From Mytilus californianus (lineage: Eukaryota > Mollusca > Bivalvia > Mytilida > Mytilidae): a stretch of DNA of 64,000 nucleotides. Made by a program: the position numbers and the translations under genes. The notes beneath the pieces were generated by a model. The model searched no databases. It was not told where the DNA came from and worked only from the letters and a program-made list of their open reading frames with translations. Shown here piece by piece: positions 31,504 to 42,249 of this stretch (position 1 is its first letter; each line of letters begins with the position of its first letter). The DNA lies in contig NW_026262668.1 in NCBI RefSeq assembly GCF_021869535.1, forward strand, positions 10,400,348 to 10,464,347, read 5' to 3'.

Positions 31504-33104
31504 TAGACATGGTCCGTACAAAAGTGAAATAAACTGTACATTAAAGTGGCGTTACTCTCATGCTCTATCGTGCATGCCTAACCATACAAACTCATAAAAA
31601 AGGGAAACCAGCATTAAATTTATTGATATGGTCCTCAAGAAGTAATTTTACAAGAAGTAAATAATAAAGGAGTTATGCATCTTAAATTAACTCGTTAGAT
31701 CAGCATTGCCATTCTTTTATTTTTTAGATTCATATTATGTAATGTTTTTAAAAGATGCAAGCTTGATACATTGTCTAATTTTAAGAATTATACAAGCTAT
31801 CTACCAGAAGACAAACGTGATTTTTAAAGTCAATCTGAATGAATCAATTTAATAGATGGTAATATTACTAACATAAAATCAGTTTCTGATAATGTTTCCC
31901 TAAAACAAAGATCCATAATATGTAAAATGGTACAAATGTTTCTTAAAAGACTAAACAATGCTTTTTCGATTAATTTGCTGTATCGTAATACTAGGTATTA
32001 GCCATCAATATGAAAGTTTAAATTGCAGAAGAATTGAAAAGAATGTGATTGTTACATAACTATAATTAAATAGTAATGTGTAAAGATTAATTACACATAA
32101 CTTCAAACATAACATTTATTGGCTGCTTAAGGTTTTTTGAAAGCCTTCCAGTGAAATTTCAGTCATATAATGATTTACCGAATCGATACAAAATGGATTA
32201 AACTTACCGATATTTATGTTATTACGAAAAAATTGTCGATCAATGATAACAAACATTGCAACTCAACTTTTATAATGAAACAAATCTAACTCAGAATCAT
32301 CATTACTGTAAATTCGCATTTATTATTTTTTTTAAAGACATTATTTCCGGTCATTTGTTAGCAAATAAATGTTTTTCGAAAGTTATTTGTGTGAGTTTTG
32401 TTATACATTTATTCATATCAATGACCTATCAGAAGAAGTAGGTGACATTGCTCAATTTCTTTTGGGGTTATTGACATGCGATCTATTTCCTGTCCTGTCT
32501 CTTTTGAGGAAAAGAGCTTCACAAAACGTCGTAAGGGCTATTATTACACGTGTTTTGTCTTCTTGAAATAACCTTAATCACGCAAGGGAATTTATAGTTA
32601 TCAAAGAGTTTCTGAAAATAAACGGCAAAATCAAAGATACTAGTATACGGAATGGTAATAATTTCCAATTATCCCTGACTTGGAGTAGAAACAACTGTTT
32701 TTTCAACATACCAGAAACTTAAAATAAGAAACATCTTCTCGGCATTGAATGATATAATATCATTAAGACGTGCTTGTACCATATCTCAACTTAAACATTT
32801 GGAGAATGCAAAACACCGACGTTTAAAAGAAATGATTTCATAAATACCCATCTGGAGTTTTTGCAACTGAAACCTTGCTTTCCCCAATATTTACCTTTTA
32901 GTGCAAATTTAACCTTCCTTGATCCTGAGAAAGTGTGACCGTTTGGTTATCAACACACAAAAGCTTGTCGCTAATGAAGTGCGACACAGACACATCGTAT
33001 TGGTCAACTGATTCGCGATAGTGACTATAAAACTGATGTAGTATCGATTTCAGTAGTTCCTCATAGCAGGAGGAGCAGACCCCTATTAATTAAGTTCCAG
33101 AATG

Positions 33105-33540
33105 TGAATTAGATTTATCTCTGGGTTTGTACTAACATAAGCAACACAACGAGTGTGCCACATGTGGAACAGGATCTGCTTACCCTTCCGGAGTACCTGA
33201 GTTCACCACCGGTTTTTGTTGGGTTCGTGTTGCTCAGTCTTTAGTTTTTTTTGTGTTATATTTTGTATACTATCGTTTGTCTTTTGGTCTTTTTCTTATT
33301 TGCCATGGCGTTGTCAGTTTCTTGAACTTGCACGAGCTTAAAGTACTAATTGAGATATGTAAATGTCATGCGATTGGATACTTGAGTAATAAAATATATT
33401 TTATCTGATTTATTTCCAAAAAAGCTCTAAAGTTAAAAATGTACACATTAACTCAAGTGACTGATTTCTTGTGTTTGGCGTTGTCAGTTTATTTTCGACT
33501 TGAGTTTGAATACCCTATGATATCTTTCGCCTCTCTTTTA
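33105..33540 (+). mobile_element. PLE-1 3' tail split by a 156-bp insertion
   Basis: Carries 'GGAACAGGATCTGCTTACCC', 'GGTTCGTGTTGCTCAGTC', 'GCCATGGCGTTGTCAGTTT', then foreign sequence. It then resumes with 'GGCGTTGTCAGTTTATTTTC' and ends 'ATCTTTCGCCTCTCTTTTAT'. The reverse transcriptase is absent. Confidence 0.85.
33321..33476. mobile_element. 156-bp insertion with 14-bp target-site duplication
   Basis: GGCGTTGTCAGTTT occurs at 33307-33320 and again at 33477-33490, bracketing 156 bp absent from other PLE-1 tails. There are no evident terminal inverted repeats and no clear poly-A tail. The duplication length fits target-primed retroposition, but the class is unknown. Confidence 0.85.
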
Positions 33541-33544
33541 TGAA

Positions 33545-34465
33545 GTTTCTGGACAGATTTATAAAACCTTTTGATTTTCGAATTCGTTTGGCGACAAAAA
33601 GCCTTATCATACATTCTTTTTTCAATGAACGTAACATGTGGACAATTAAAGGATTTACATGTAGAAACGATAGACACTCATTTCCTAGACGTTCAAATCT
33701 CGAGGGGGCATACATATTATTGTTTTTATTTAACAAAAGGTCTCACTTGAATCGTATAATTATCTAATACCTGATAAATGATTAAATGAAAATGGGAAAC
33801 TAAGATAAAAGTCAGAATAACCAGAGTTACATGACTGAAATGCAGTACTTTATGTTGAGGTTACAACCCTTTTGATTTGATATAGACAGATACTACAGTG
33901 TACTGAGAACCCGTGAGTCATTCGAAAACGACATAGTTTATATACTAGTATAAGATTGGATTTGGTTTTACTTCTTTTTTTTCTTCTTTTTTTATATACA
34001 AATCACTTTTGTTTAAATAAAACGTTTGTAGTCATTCCAATATTGGAAAGTTAACAAGCTCTTTTTTCTATAGTAGACTTAATGACCATATCTGTTGTAT
34101 GCTTCATTAAATCCTGTCTTTATTCTTTAATAAATCAAATCTCTAGCAGATACTTCATATTACTTCCAGGAAAATTCACGAATTACAAATAAAATTGGTT
34201 TAATTAGTCCAACATATTAGCAATATCAAATTGTTGATATGTTTTAATTAGTGGATTTAAGCATCGTCTGTGCTATATATATTGAGATCAAATATTGGTT
34301 TTACCTCGATAAAAAAAAGAGAACGAATTATGGCAAGTCGTGCATACATGCATAATATATACAACAAAAGAATTATCTAGGCGTATTAAAATCGTACTTA
34401 GATTTAATTTCCGACGGAACATTAATTTATAACTATATAAAAAATAATTTTCAAAACAGTTCTGT
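33545..34465. other. Intronic stretch without recognisable feature
   Basis: AT-rich, no repeat copy or coding motif recognised. Confidence 0.35.
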
Positions 34466-34469
34466 ATTA

Positions 34470-34570
34470 TCGAACTCATCATAGATACCAAAAATAAAAT
34501 TTTGTACGCCAGACGCGCGTTTCGTCTACAAAAGACTCGTCAGTGACGCTCGATTTAAAAATGATAAAAA
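34470..34570 (+). repeat. Dispersed repeat R3, short copy
   Basis: 'ACTCATCATAGATACC' followed by 'GTACGCCAGACGCGCGTTTC' and 'GACTCGTCAGTGACGCTCG'. It links the R3 head and body seen separately at 17.9-18.3 kb. Confidence 0.8.
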
Positions 34571-35289
34571 GACTATTCTTTACAGAAAAAAGATACTTAT
34601 TTTGTTTGTGTTTGAATATTAACTTGTACACTCTGTGTGTATTTTCTAAAAAGTGCCGGTCACAAAATGACGTTATTTCAAATGAAGTAGTTGAAATACT
34701 TTTATACAAATATTTTGCGATAACTGACCAAAAAGTCATTATGCAAGATTCGCTCGATGTTGTAATAACTTTCTAAATATCTTTTATTGCTGTAAAAAGA
34801 CCTTGTCCGTCTCCCCTCTCCCTGTATCACTCTGTTAAGCTCTTAAACGAAATCGCACCAATTATGGCATTGTGGTATCAAATACGTTCCGATAAATCGA
34901 TAATTAGATTCTCATCATAATTATATTTTATTGTAAAATATCATAGACTTGGTACAATATGAGTTCTCACTCGACGACAGGCTTCATATTGTGATTCGCA
35001 GCTAATATTTTACAATATCAATATGCAGGAAATCTTTTACCAATTTCGTACACACGACATATTTTTTCCTGAAATACACTCCAGCCCAAAAGTTTGAAAA
35101 GTCAAAAATATAAAACGTTTGAGAGAAAAAAAAACAAATAGGCGTAAACAGGACAACCGAAAGTGTTTAAGGTAAACTTCACAAATTAGGGAGCTAAATC
35201 CTTACTTTTAATATATAGTTCACCACCCACCAGCGGTACTGACTCATCAGAGTTCAACAAAATTTATTTGTAAAAACCCCTGTATATAT

Positions 35290-37720
35290 TATATTCACTG
35301 GCTGTAAACCTGAAAGTTATAAAATCAAACGGAAATTCGAATATTTTTATTGTGGATGCTTTATCCTCTTTGCATAACAAGTATGTCGTTGTTCCAGCAA
35401 ATAAAGCCTCCAATACTATTGTCTTCATATGTAAAAACCATTACTTGGAATGTCTCACAAAAGAGCTCGGAATAAACAGCAAAACTGGTAATCCTGCATA
35501 TTCTTTAACATCATTTACAAAGGATGAAATTTTACAAAATCACAAATCTGTCCTTCTTTCTTTTGGTACTAACATCAAAGAAAGCAAAGAAAATCTACCG
35601 TCATTATACTGGATACCAAAACTTCTCAAAACTCCTTATAAAGCACGATACATAGCTGGATCATCAAGATGTTCAACTACACATTTTTCTTAAGTGCTGA
35701 CTACTATTCTTTCTACAGTAAAAGATGGCATTCAAAAATATTGTGATGAAATATATTCAACAAGTGGTGTTAATCAGATGTGGATTTTTAAAAATTCTAA
35801 AAATCTACTGCTAAATCTTCGATCACAATCTCTGCAATTTTACAGCAACATTAAAACTTTTGATTTTTCTACGCTTTACACTACTATTCCCCATGCTCAA
35901 TTGAAAGATCGACTTCACCATCTCATCAAACAGAGCTTTTTCGATAAAAATGGGAATCGTAGATATAAATGTCTTGTTTTAGTTTATAATAAATCTTATT
36001 TTGTGAAGAACCACACTGATTATATCAGAAAATATACTGACGATGATATTATCAAAATGCTGGACAATATATTTGTTGAGTTTGGAGGATTGATATTTCA
36101 ACAGACAGTCGGTATTCCAATTGGTACTAATTGTGCACCCCTACTGGCCGAATTGTTTTTGTACTCGTATGAAACAGAATTCATTTAGAACCTTCTAAAA
36201 GAATAAATGAAAAAGCACCTTGCGAAATTCTTTAATTTTACTTTTAGATATATGGATGATATCCTTTCACTGAATAACCCATGTTTCAGTCAGTACTTAC
36301 ATCTCATATATCCCAGTGAACTTGAAATTAAGGATACTACAGATACTAGAAGGACTGCCTCATACCTTGATCTTTTCTTCAATATTGACACAGATGGACG
36401 TCTTCACACTAAAATCTATGACAAACGGGACGATTTCAACTTCCCAATTATCAATTTCCCATTTCTCAGCAGTAACATACCCTCTGCCCCATCGTATGGT
36501 GTTTACATATCTAAGTTGATACGTTATGCTCGTGCATGGTCACACTATAAGGCATTCATATACAGAAGTATGCTCCTTACGCAGAAACTGCTCAAACAGA
36601 GTTATGAGGAGGACAAATATTCTGATCCCCAATTTGATGAAAAAATATATTGTGGTCGAGCAGATGACAAAAAAATATATTCTGAATCCACATTTTCCCC
36701 AAACATTAGTGTTAAATCTTGAGAAAAAAAAATAATTTGATTGATAGCGTCGAAAAACTAAATAAAAAATGATGCGCGAAAATGTTTTTCTGACCTTGCC
36801 AAAAAAGTCATAACCCCCTAAAAGTTAAATGGTTGCTCCCTTAGACGTGTCTCGGTATTTATACATCCAACATTCGTGTATTTAGTTATGATGTTTCGTT
36901 TGTAAGTCTTGTTGTATATTGTGTTATGTCTTATCGTTTGTGGTTTGAATTCTATTTCTATTTACCATATTACTGTATGTAAAAGTTAAGATAATTAATC
37001 GGCTAGTTCTTTATATGATTTTTAGTTTAAAGCAAATATATGCACATGATTTATTTGTTTTTACACAGTTTGGATGTAGAAGATAAAATGACATGGTTAG
37101 AAAGTACAAATAATTACACCATTACCAACACAATTCTATATTAATATGGTTAGAAAATACATTAAATAACACCATTACAAACTAAATCCCAATTTTATAT
37201 TCTATTTAAAGAAATTTATCAGTAACGTCACTTTTTGTGGCGTTGATACATTTGTGTGACGCACAGTTCATATTTCTATTGTGGTGTACATGGGAGGTGT
37301 TCGTATTTATTTATTCTGTGGTTTACATGTTGTAATGTACTTTTATATTATTTATTTATGTATTTCTGTGTCCTGAATGTTCTTGCGTTTATTGGTACTG
37401 TTATTTTCCTGTCACGTAATGTTGTCATTTTTATCATTGTCATATAAGCAGGAAGTTTGGCTAGCCATTAAACCAGGCTCAACCCACCATTTTTTCTTAA
37501 AATGTCCTGTACCAAGTCAGGAATATGGCAGTTGTTATCAAATAGTTCGTTTCTATGTATGTTGGCGTATGTTTTTGTAGCAGCTCAGTGTTTATGCTGT
37601 TTTCCTCTTATAGATGATGTGTTTCCCTCGGTTTTGGTTTGTGACCCGGATTTGTTTCAGTGAAATCGATTTATGACTATTGAACAGCGGTATACTACTG
37701 TTGCCTTTATTTTGTATCAC
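35290..37720 (+). pseudogene. Penelope-like element PLE-2: near-complete reverse transcriptase plus 3' tail
   Basis: One reading frame, from before 35352 to a stop at 36720, encodes most of a reverse transcriptase interrupted only by in-frame stops at 35691, 36186 and 36204; no frameshift is seen. Motifs in order are 'KYVVVPANKASNTIVFICKN', 'LPSLYWIPKLLKTPYKARYI', 'FDFSTLYTTIPH' (first catalytic Asp), 'GGLIFQQTVGIPIGTNCAPL', 'FRYMDDILSLNN' (catalytic Asp pair), 'YLDLFFNIDTDGRLHTKIYD' and 'YGVYISKLIRYAR'. The frame then ends without a GIY-YIG endonuclease. The tail (36725-37720) is shared with minus-strand copies at 49045-49515 and 14890-15025. This is the least decayed element in the window. 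The 5' boundary is uncertain. Confidence 0.8.
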
Positions 37721-37724
37721 ATAC

Positions 37725-39600
37725 CTTACATTTTTGCAAATGTCCATAAAGATAATATATTATTCAGCTCTAAGACATTTGATATTGAATTTCCAACTTT
37801 ACAATTTTTATAAAATTTTGCATCGAATGATGTCGTCTCTTACCACAATAAATTTATTTCAGAAAATTATTTTTAGCCATTCTTCCACAAAGTTTGAGTC
37901 TTGGTTAAGAATTTCCATCTAATACATTTTAGGACAAATACTTAAAATTGTGCTATCGTCAGGCGTAATTTTGAGACCTCAAACTTGTGCAAACTTGGAG
38001 CTGTCATACTGTGAATTTGAATTAAGAATAAAAGACTTTTTGAAAATGGCCCTGATGAGAAATAATTTCAGTGGAATTTGTACCAATGTGACATAATTTC
38101 AGGGGAAATGGAATCACCTCTGTGTAAATGTGTGAACCTGGATTATTTTAGTAGTGACATAAACTTTAAAAAAAAACAACTGAAAAATGAAAAAATCTCG
38201 AAAATATGGAACCAAGTACAGGTTATCTCGAGCTCCGGATGGAAATAAATCAAAATGTTTAGCTCTTCTGCCAAGCTTAAATCATTTGATAACAAACTAT
38301 CGTTAGTTTGACGTTTACATCACTTCTCCTTTTATTCATATCAAATAGTAAGATTTGTTGCATTTCTCCCATATAGTTATAGTTATATCTACTTGCACGC
38401 ATGTGATAAACGATACTGTTGATATAATGCAATGATGTTACGTAATACAGAAATGATAAAATTATTTCTAATGTCCCTGGAAGTGACACGGTGTCAGTGT
38501 AGAATGTAAAACGAAGACAAAGGCGTCAAAGGCTAACACTTGATGGAAACGGAAAATTTCCCTAAGGATGACTAATTTTCAACATATGCGAGAACAACAT
38601 ACCTATAGGACAAATTTAAGAGACGTTTATGGATTCCTTGTGATTAAACCAATGAGTTAATTTTGCTATCGCTGATACAAAGTATAGAGAACCCTCAAGT
38701 GTATAGGCAAACAAAATTCGCTGTATGGCAAGTGTTTAATTTTTTTTTCCCTTGTTATTTACATTTTTAGCGATTCTCTTTGCCCTAGAAGTAAGTTTGT
38801 CATATTGAAAAAATAAGAGAGTCCTGACAAGTTTACATCTTTCATCGTTATATGTTTTCCAAAACAATTTTCGTACATAACTTCGATAGTTTTTATAAAA
38901 TAAAAACTTTCGATGTCACAAAAGGGTGCTTATATAGACATTTTTAGAGATTATCTCAAGACATTTGCAAAGTTATTCATTCGTTATCTTTGATATCGGA
39001 TTAATTAAAACAAACCTACACAAACTCATAGAAAATCATTCAAAGTGTTCATCATACGTTGAACTACAAGATGTTAGATAGATTGTAAAGTCTCATAATC
39101 AAGATACTATACCTGGCGTAAATCTTGATCCACGTCTTTGGATATATATGTCGATGTTTTCAAATATTTTTTTCCATTCATGAATTTAATGTCAATGGTA
39201 TATTTTTGATAGTTTAGATTGAATTCATTCACAACTTGTTAAGATTGAAAGCTTTAAAGCTCGTCTATTTATGAAAACTGTATCTGTATCTGTAGGTGTA
39301 TTTTTCAATTATCATTATCATGAATGCAAGAAAATGTGGGATATCAGCAATGCAATGACACAGCAACCCAACAACAAAATAGCCCAAATACATATAGAGG
39401 TCGTAGTGTATATACAATATGTTAAGCTCTAAATGGACCTGGATCGAAAAAAATAATAGAGACTATCAATGATCTTTAATATATTACCCACCGAAAACAT
39501 TAACTTTAAAATCCCACTATCAGATAGTTTTACCAAAAAATGGATTCAACTCTAGAACATCATAGACTCTGCACTTGCATTCATGATTATCTATTATGTC
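37725..39600. other. 3' end of intron 1 without recognisable gene
   Basis: AT-rich, no repeat copy recognised. The polypyrimidine tract and acceptor of exon 2 follow. Confidence 0.35.
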
Positions 39601-39639
39601 TTAAAAAGCGAAATGGTTATACTTAATTATTTATTTCAG

Positions 39640-39774
39640 TGCCTTCCAGGTCTTGGTACCAAAAAGTTATATGAACTCCTATACAACGACCCAACCAAAA
39701 TTATGGTATTAACTGGATGTAGTATAGTATCAACTTTCGTAGCACAGGCAGCAAAAATGTGGAATCTTATTGTG
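39640..39774 (+). CDS. GABBR1: GABA-B receptor subunit 1-like, second visible coding exon
   Basis: A 135-bp, phase 0-0 exon encoding 45 residues of lobe 1 of the Venus-flytrap domain: 'CLPGLGTKKLYELLYNDPTK', 'VLTGCSIVSTFVAQAAKMWN' and a final 'LIV'. Human GABBR1 reads 'CDPGQATKYLYELLYNDP' and '[20 protein letters not shown]' here (from memory). The first Cys and the Cys of 'TGCS' correspond to the pair known to form a disulfide in GABBR1. The Ser of 'GCS' matches Ser130 of human GABBR1b, a GABA contact. The acceptor is TTATTTATTTCAG and the donor GTGAGC. The protein is a class C GPCR subunit at the neuronal plasma membrane that works with GABBR2. The next exon ('LSYGSSSPALS' region) was not found up to 64000, so the gene continues outside the window. 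Confidence 0.93.
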
Positions 39775-39971
39775 GTGAGCATTCACTTAATTTAGTTGCC
39801 AGTGAATTTCGTTCTGTTGTTTGTATTGGTGTCAATTGCGACAAAAATAACTAAAGAATGTTCTTTCTGAATGTATATAATATACACACTGTAGACAGAC
39901 GAATGAATGGGATGTATAGGTGGAAAGAAAGAAGGATGGACGGATTGATAAATAAATGTTATATTAATAGA

Positions 39972-40045
39972 AATGGATATAAGAAGATGTGGTATAAGTG
40001 CCAATGAGACAACTCTCCATCCAAGTCACACTTTGTAAAAGTAAA
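39972..40045 (-). repeat. Dispersed repeat R8, short terminal stub
   Basis: 'ATATAAGAAGATGTGGTATA', 'GTGCCAATGAGACAACTCTC' and 'CATCCAAGTCACA' match 49548-49625. Only the terminal ~70 bp is present. Confidence 0.75.
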
Positions 40046-40049
40046 AGTT

Positions 40050-41440
40050 AGATTAATAGAAAGACTTTTGAATTAATGATTGCAAAACTTTAAACCTATA
40101 TATTCAGTACAATTGTTGGAAAGATAGTTAAGCTTACCATATGCTATTTGCATTATTCAGAAGGATGTGCTTAATATGTTGGAAAATAAATTTCCCGACA
40201 TCAGTTCATTCTCTGAGCAATGACTTGATTGTAAGCATACTTTTTTCATATCCCACTAGTATGTAAAATATATCATTCCGATTTCCATGTGCACGTGATC
40301 CGTGTTTCGGGAATAACGTTTATCAGGTACGCCCGAAACTAGGTAGGAAAGTCAAAAATCTCAAACGTTTGTTTCAAACCACAAAAAGCCTTAACAGAAA
40401 TTCCAAAACCTGTTTAGATCAATTTGCCTCAAGCAATTTCAAACTGAAATTTAATACAATTACAATAAACTTAATAACTTAAAAAGGCATAGTTGTCAAA
40501 TTCATGTTCACCGATTCGACTCAAAATCTATTATTTTATTAAAACATACTAAAACGTCTATCCAAATTACAAATTACAAACAAAGTTCCACAGAATCAAT
40601 TTACAATGCATGGATCGATATAATGTATCAACATTTCGTGTGTATTTTAGAATAGACGCCAAATATTTTACCATCGAGATGATATTTGTCAACTTTGTAT
40701 TTATAGCTAATGCCCCTTAAAATTCACATTGCATTGTCACAATACGTTTTTCTGTTTCTCACATGATTTATCAACTAAACACCGTGAATCAGAGTAATAT
40801 GTTTAACAATCAACAGTCAGTAAATGCGTATTCAACATGCAAAAGAAATGTTCTAAATTTCGCTTAGGGATTTTTTTTTCAACTGAATTAATGCTTTATA
40901 TTATTCAGATTGAATAATTTTCAACGCACACCACTGAAACATCATTACAGCGCAAACTTTTGCAATCTATGTAATCTTTCTGAGAAATTTCAACACGGAG
41001 GTCGACATTGTTTAATATATATTTTTATCTCATTTTGTTGCAAACGACGGTCACCTTAGGTACTCACCAGGCATCAGTGATCTGATAGTTCAAAAGCAAT
41101 ATTGTTACGTTTGATACTTAAACAACTTTAAAAGAAGATGTTGATAATTTTGTTTGTTTGAAGGAGGAAAATATTTTGAGGATAATGCCATATCCCCGCA
41201 TACCATATAACGATTCATGAAATTAAAGACCTCAATGAATATTGGTCAGACATTCGTCAAAGAAGAACTAGAAACAATATCAAACTAAAAGTTATCTACC
41301 TTTAAAATCATGAATAATTATTGTTACCATATGTATAAGAGCAAGCAAATAGTGGTGCATTCACAATGAGAAAATTTACATAAAATCAACAGAAATATGC
41401 AGAAAATATATCTAGTTTTTTTGCAATGCAGCTTAAGAGG
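40050..41440. other. Intronic stretch without recognisable feature
   Basis: AT-rich, no coding motif or repeat copy recognised. Confidence 0.35.
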
Positions 41441-41449
41441 AGCTTCACA

Positions 41450-42240
41450 TGGAGAATGTAAAGAAGCTAGCATTATCCTTAACTTCGCATTCCGCTACAA
41501 AGATGATTTCTACTCACTAAAAATCAAAGTTTGGCGACTGCTGATTGCATCTATCCTATCGAACTTGAAATGAATGATACCACAGGTACATTTATAAATC
41601 TGCCTCTTATCTTGACTTACAAAATTGAAAATGAGAGTCGGTTGAGAACAAAACTTTAGATTTAAAGAGATGATGTCAGTTTTCAATTGTGATACTTCCA
41701 TGTGTATGAAGCACATTTCTCAGTTGAAACAGTATGCTTGCATTTCTTACCATGATTTCCTGGATAGGCTGCTTACAAGGAAGCTATTGAACAAAGAATT
41801 CCTTAGGGTCTAGTTGAAGCCATCTTTCGACAATTTTACGGACGCCATCATGATTCGGTTGACCGGTATGGATTATTAGGGTCACAGATGACCACCGATA
41901 TGTTCCAATAGTCGAAGCCACAATTTCGTCTTCTGTTCTTCAATTTTTACATTACCGAATTAGACTTATCACCGAAATTTGTACTTACCACGATAAGCAA
42001 GACGGGTGCCACGTGTGAAGCAGGATCAGCTCATCCTTCGAGAGCACATGAGATCATCCCGGTTTTAGATTGGGTTTGTGTTGCTCAGCCTTTAGTTTTC
42101 TGTGTAGTGTTTTGTATTTTGAAACAATTGTCTTTTCTACGATTTTCGTTTTTCGCCATTGTTTTGTCCTTTTCTGTTCTTCGTATGAATTTTTGTTGTC
42201 TCTTTGGTAACTTCCGCCTCTTTTTCATTATTGAAAAATA
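41450..42240 (+). pseudogene. PLE-1 reverse transcriptase relic with tail
   Basis: DNA similarity to 27985-28790 is clear: 'TTCCGCTACAAAGATGAT' (the YIDD region), 'TATCCTATCGAACTTGA', 'TCTTATCTTGACTTACA', 'TTTTACGGACGCCATCATGA', then tail motifs 'GAAGCAGGATCAGCTCATCC' and 'GTGTTGCTCAGCC'. Multiple frameshifts and deletions are present, including loss of the YGVYISQ region. Confidence 0.8.
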
Positions 42241-42249
42241 AGTAAATCA

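Larger units (their letters stand above)
28791..32718. repeat. Segmental duplication SD1, copy B (with insertions)
   Basis: Colinear with copy A at 24832-27203 but about 1.5 kb longer. Sequence replaced or inserted at about 29180-29905 and 30670-31600 carries retroelement debris. It begins directly at the 3' end of the PLE-1 tail. Confidence 0.85.
3881..39639 (+). other. GABBR1: Intron 1 of GABBR1-like gene (~35.8 kb)
   Basis: The intron is bounded by GTAAGA at 3881 and TTATTTATTTCAG ending at 39639, both phase 0. The peptides on either side join as 'DSK' + 'CLPG', matching the contiguous 'DSKCDPG' of human GABBR1, so no coding exon is missing between them. The intron is packed with mobile elements and tandem repeats listed separately. 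Confidence 0.85.
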
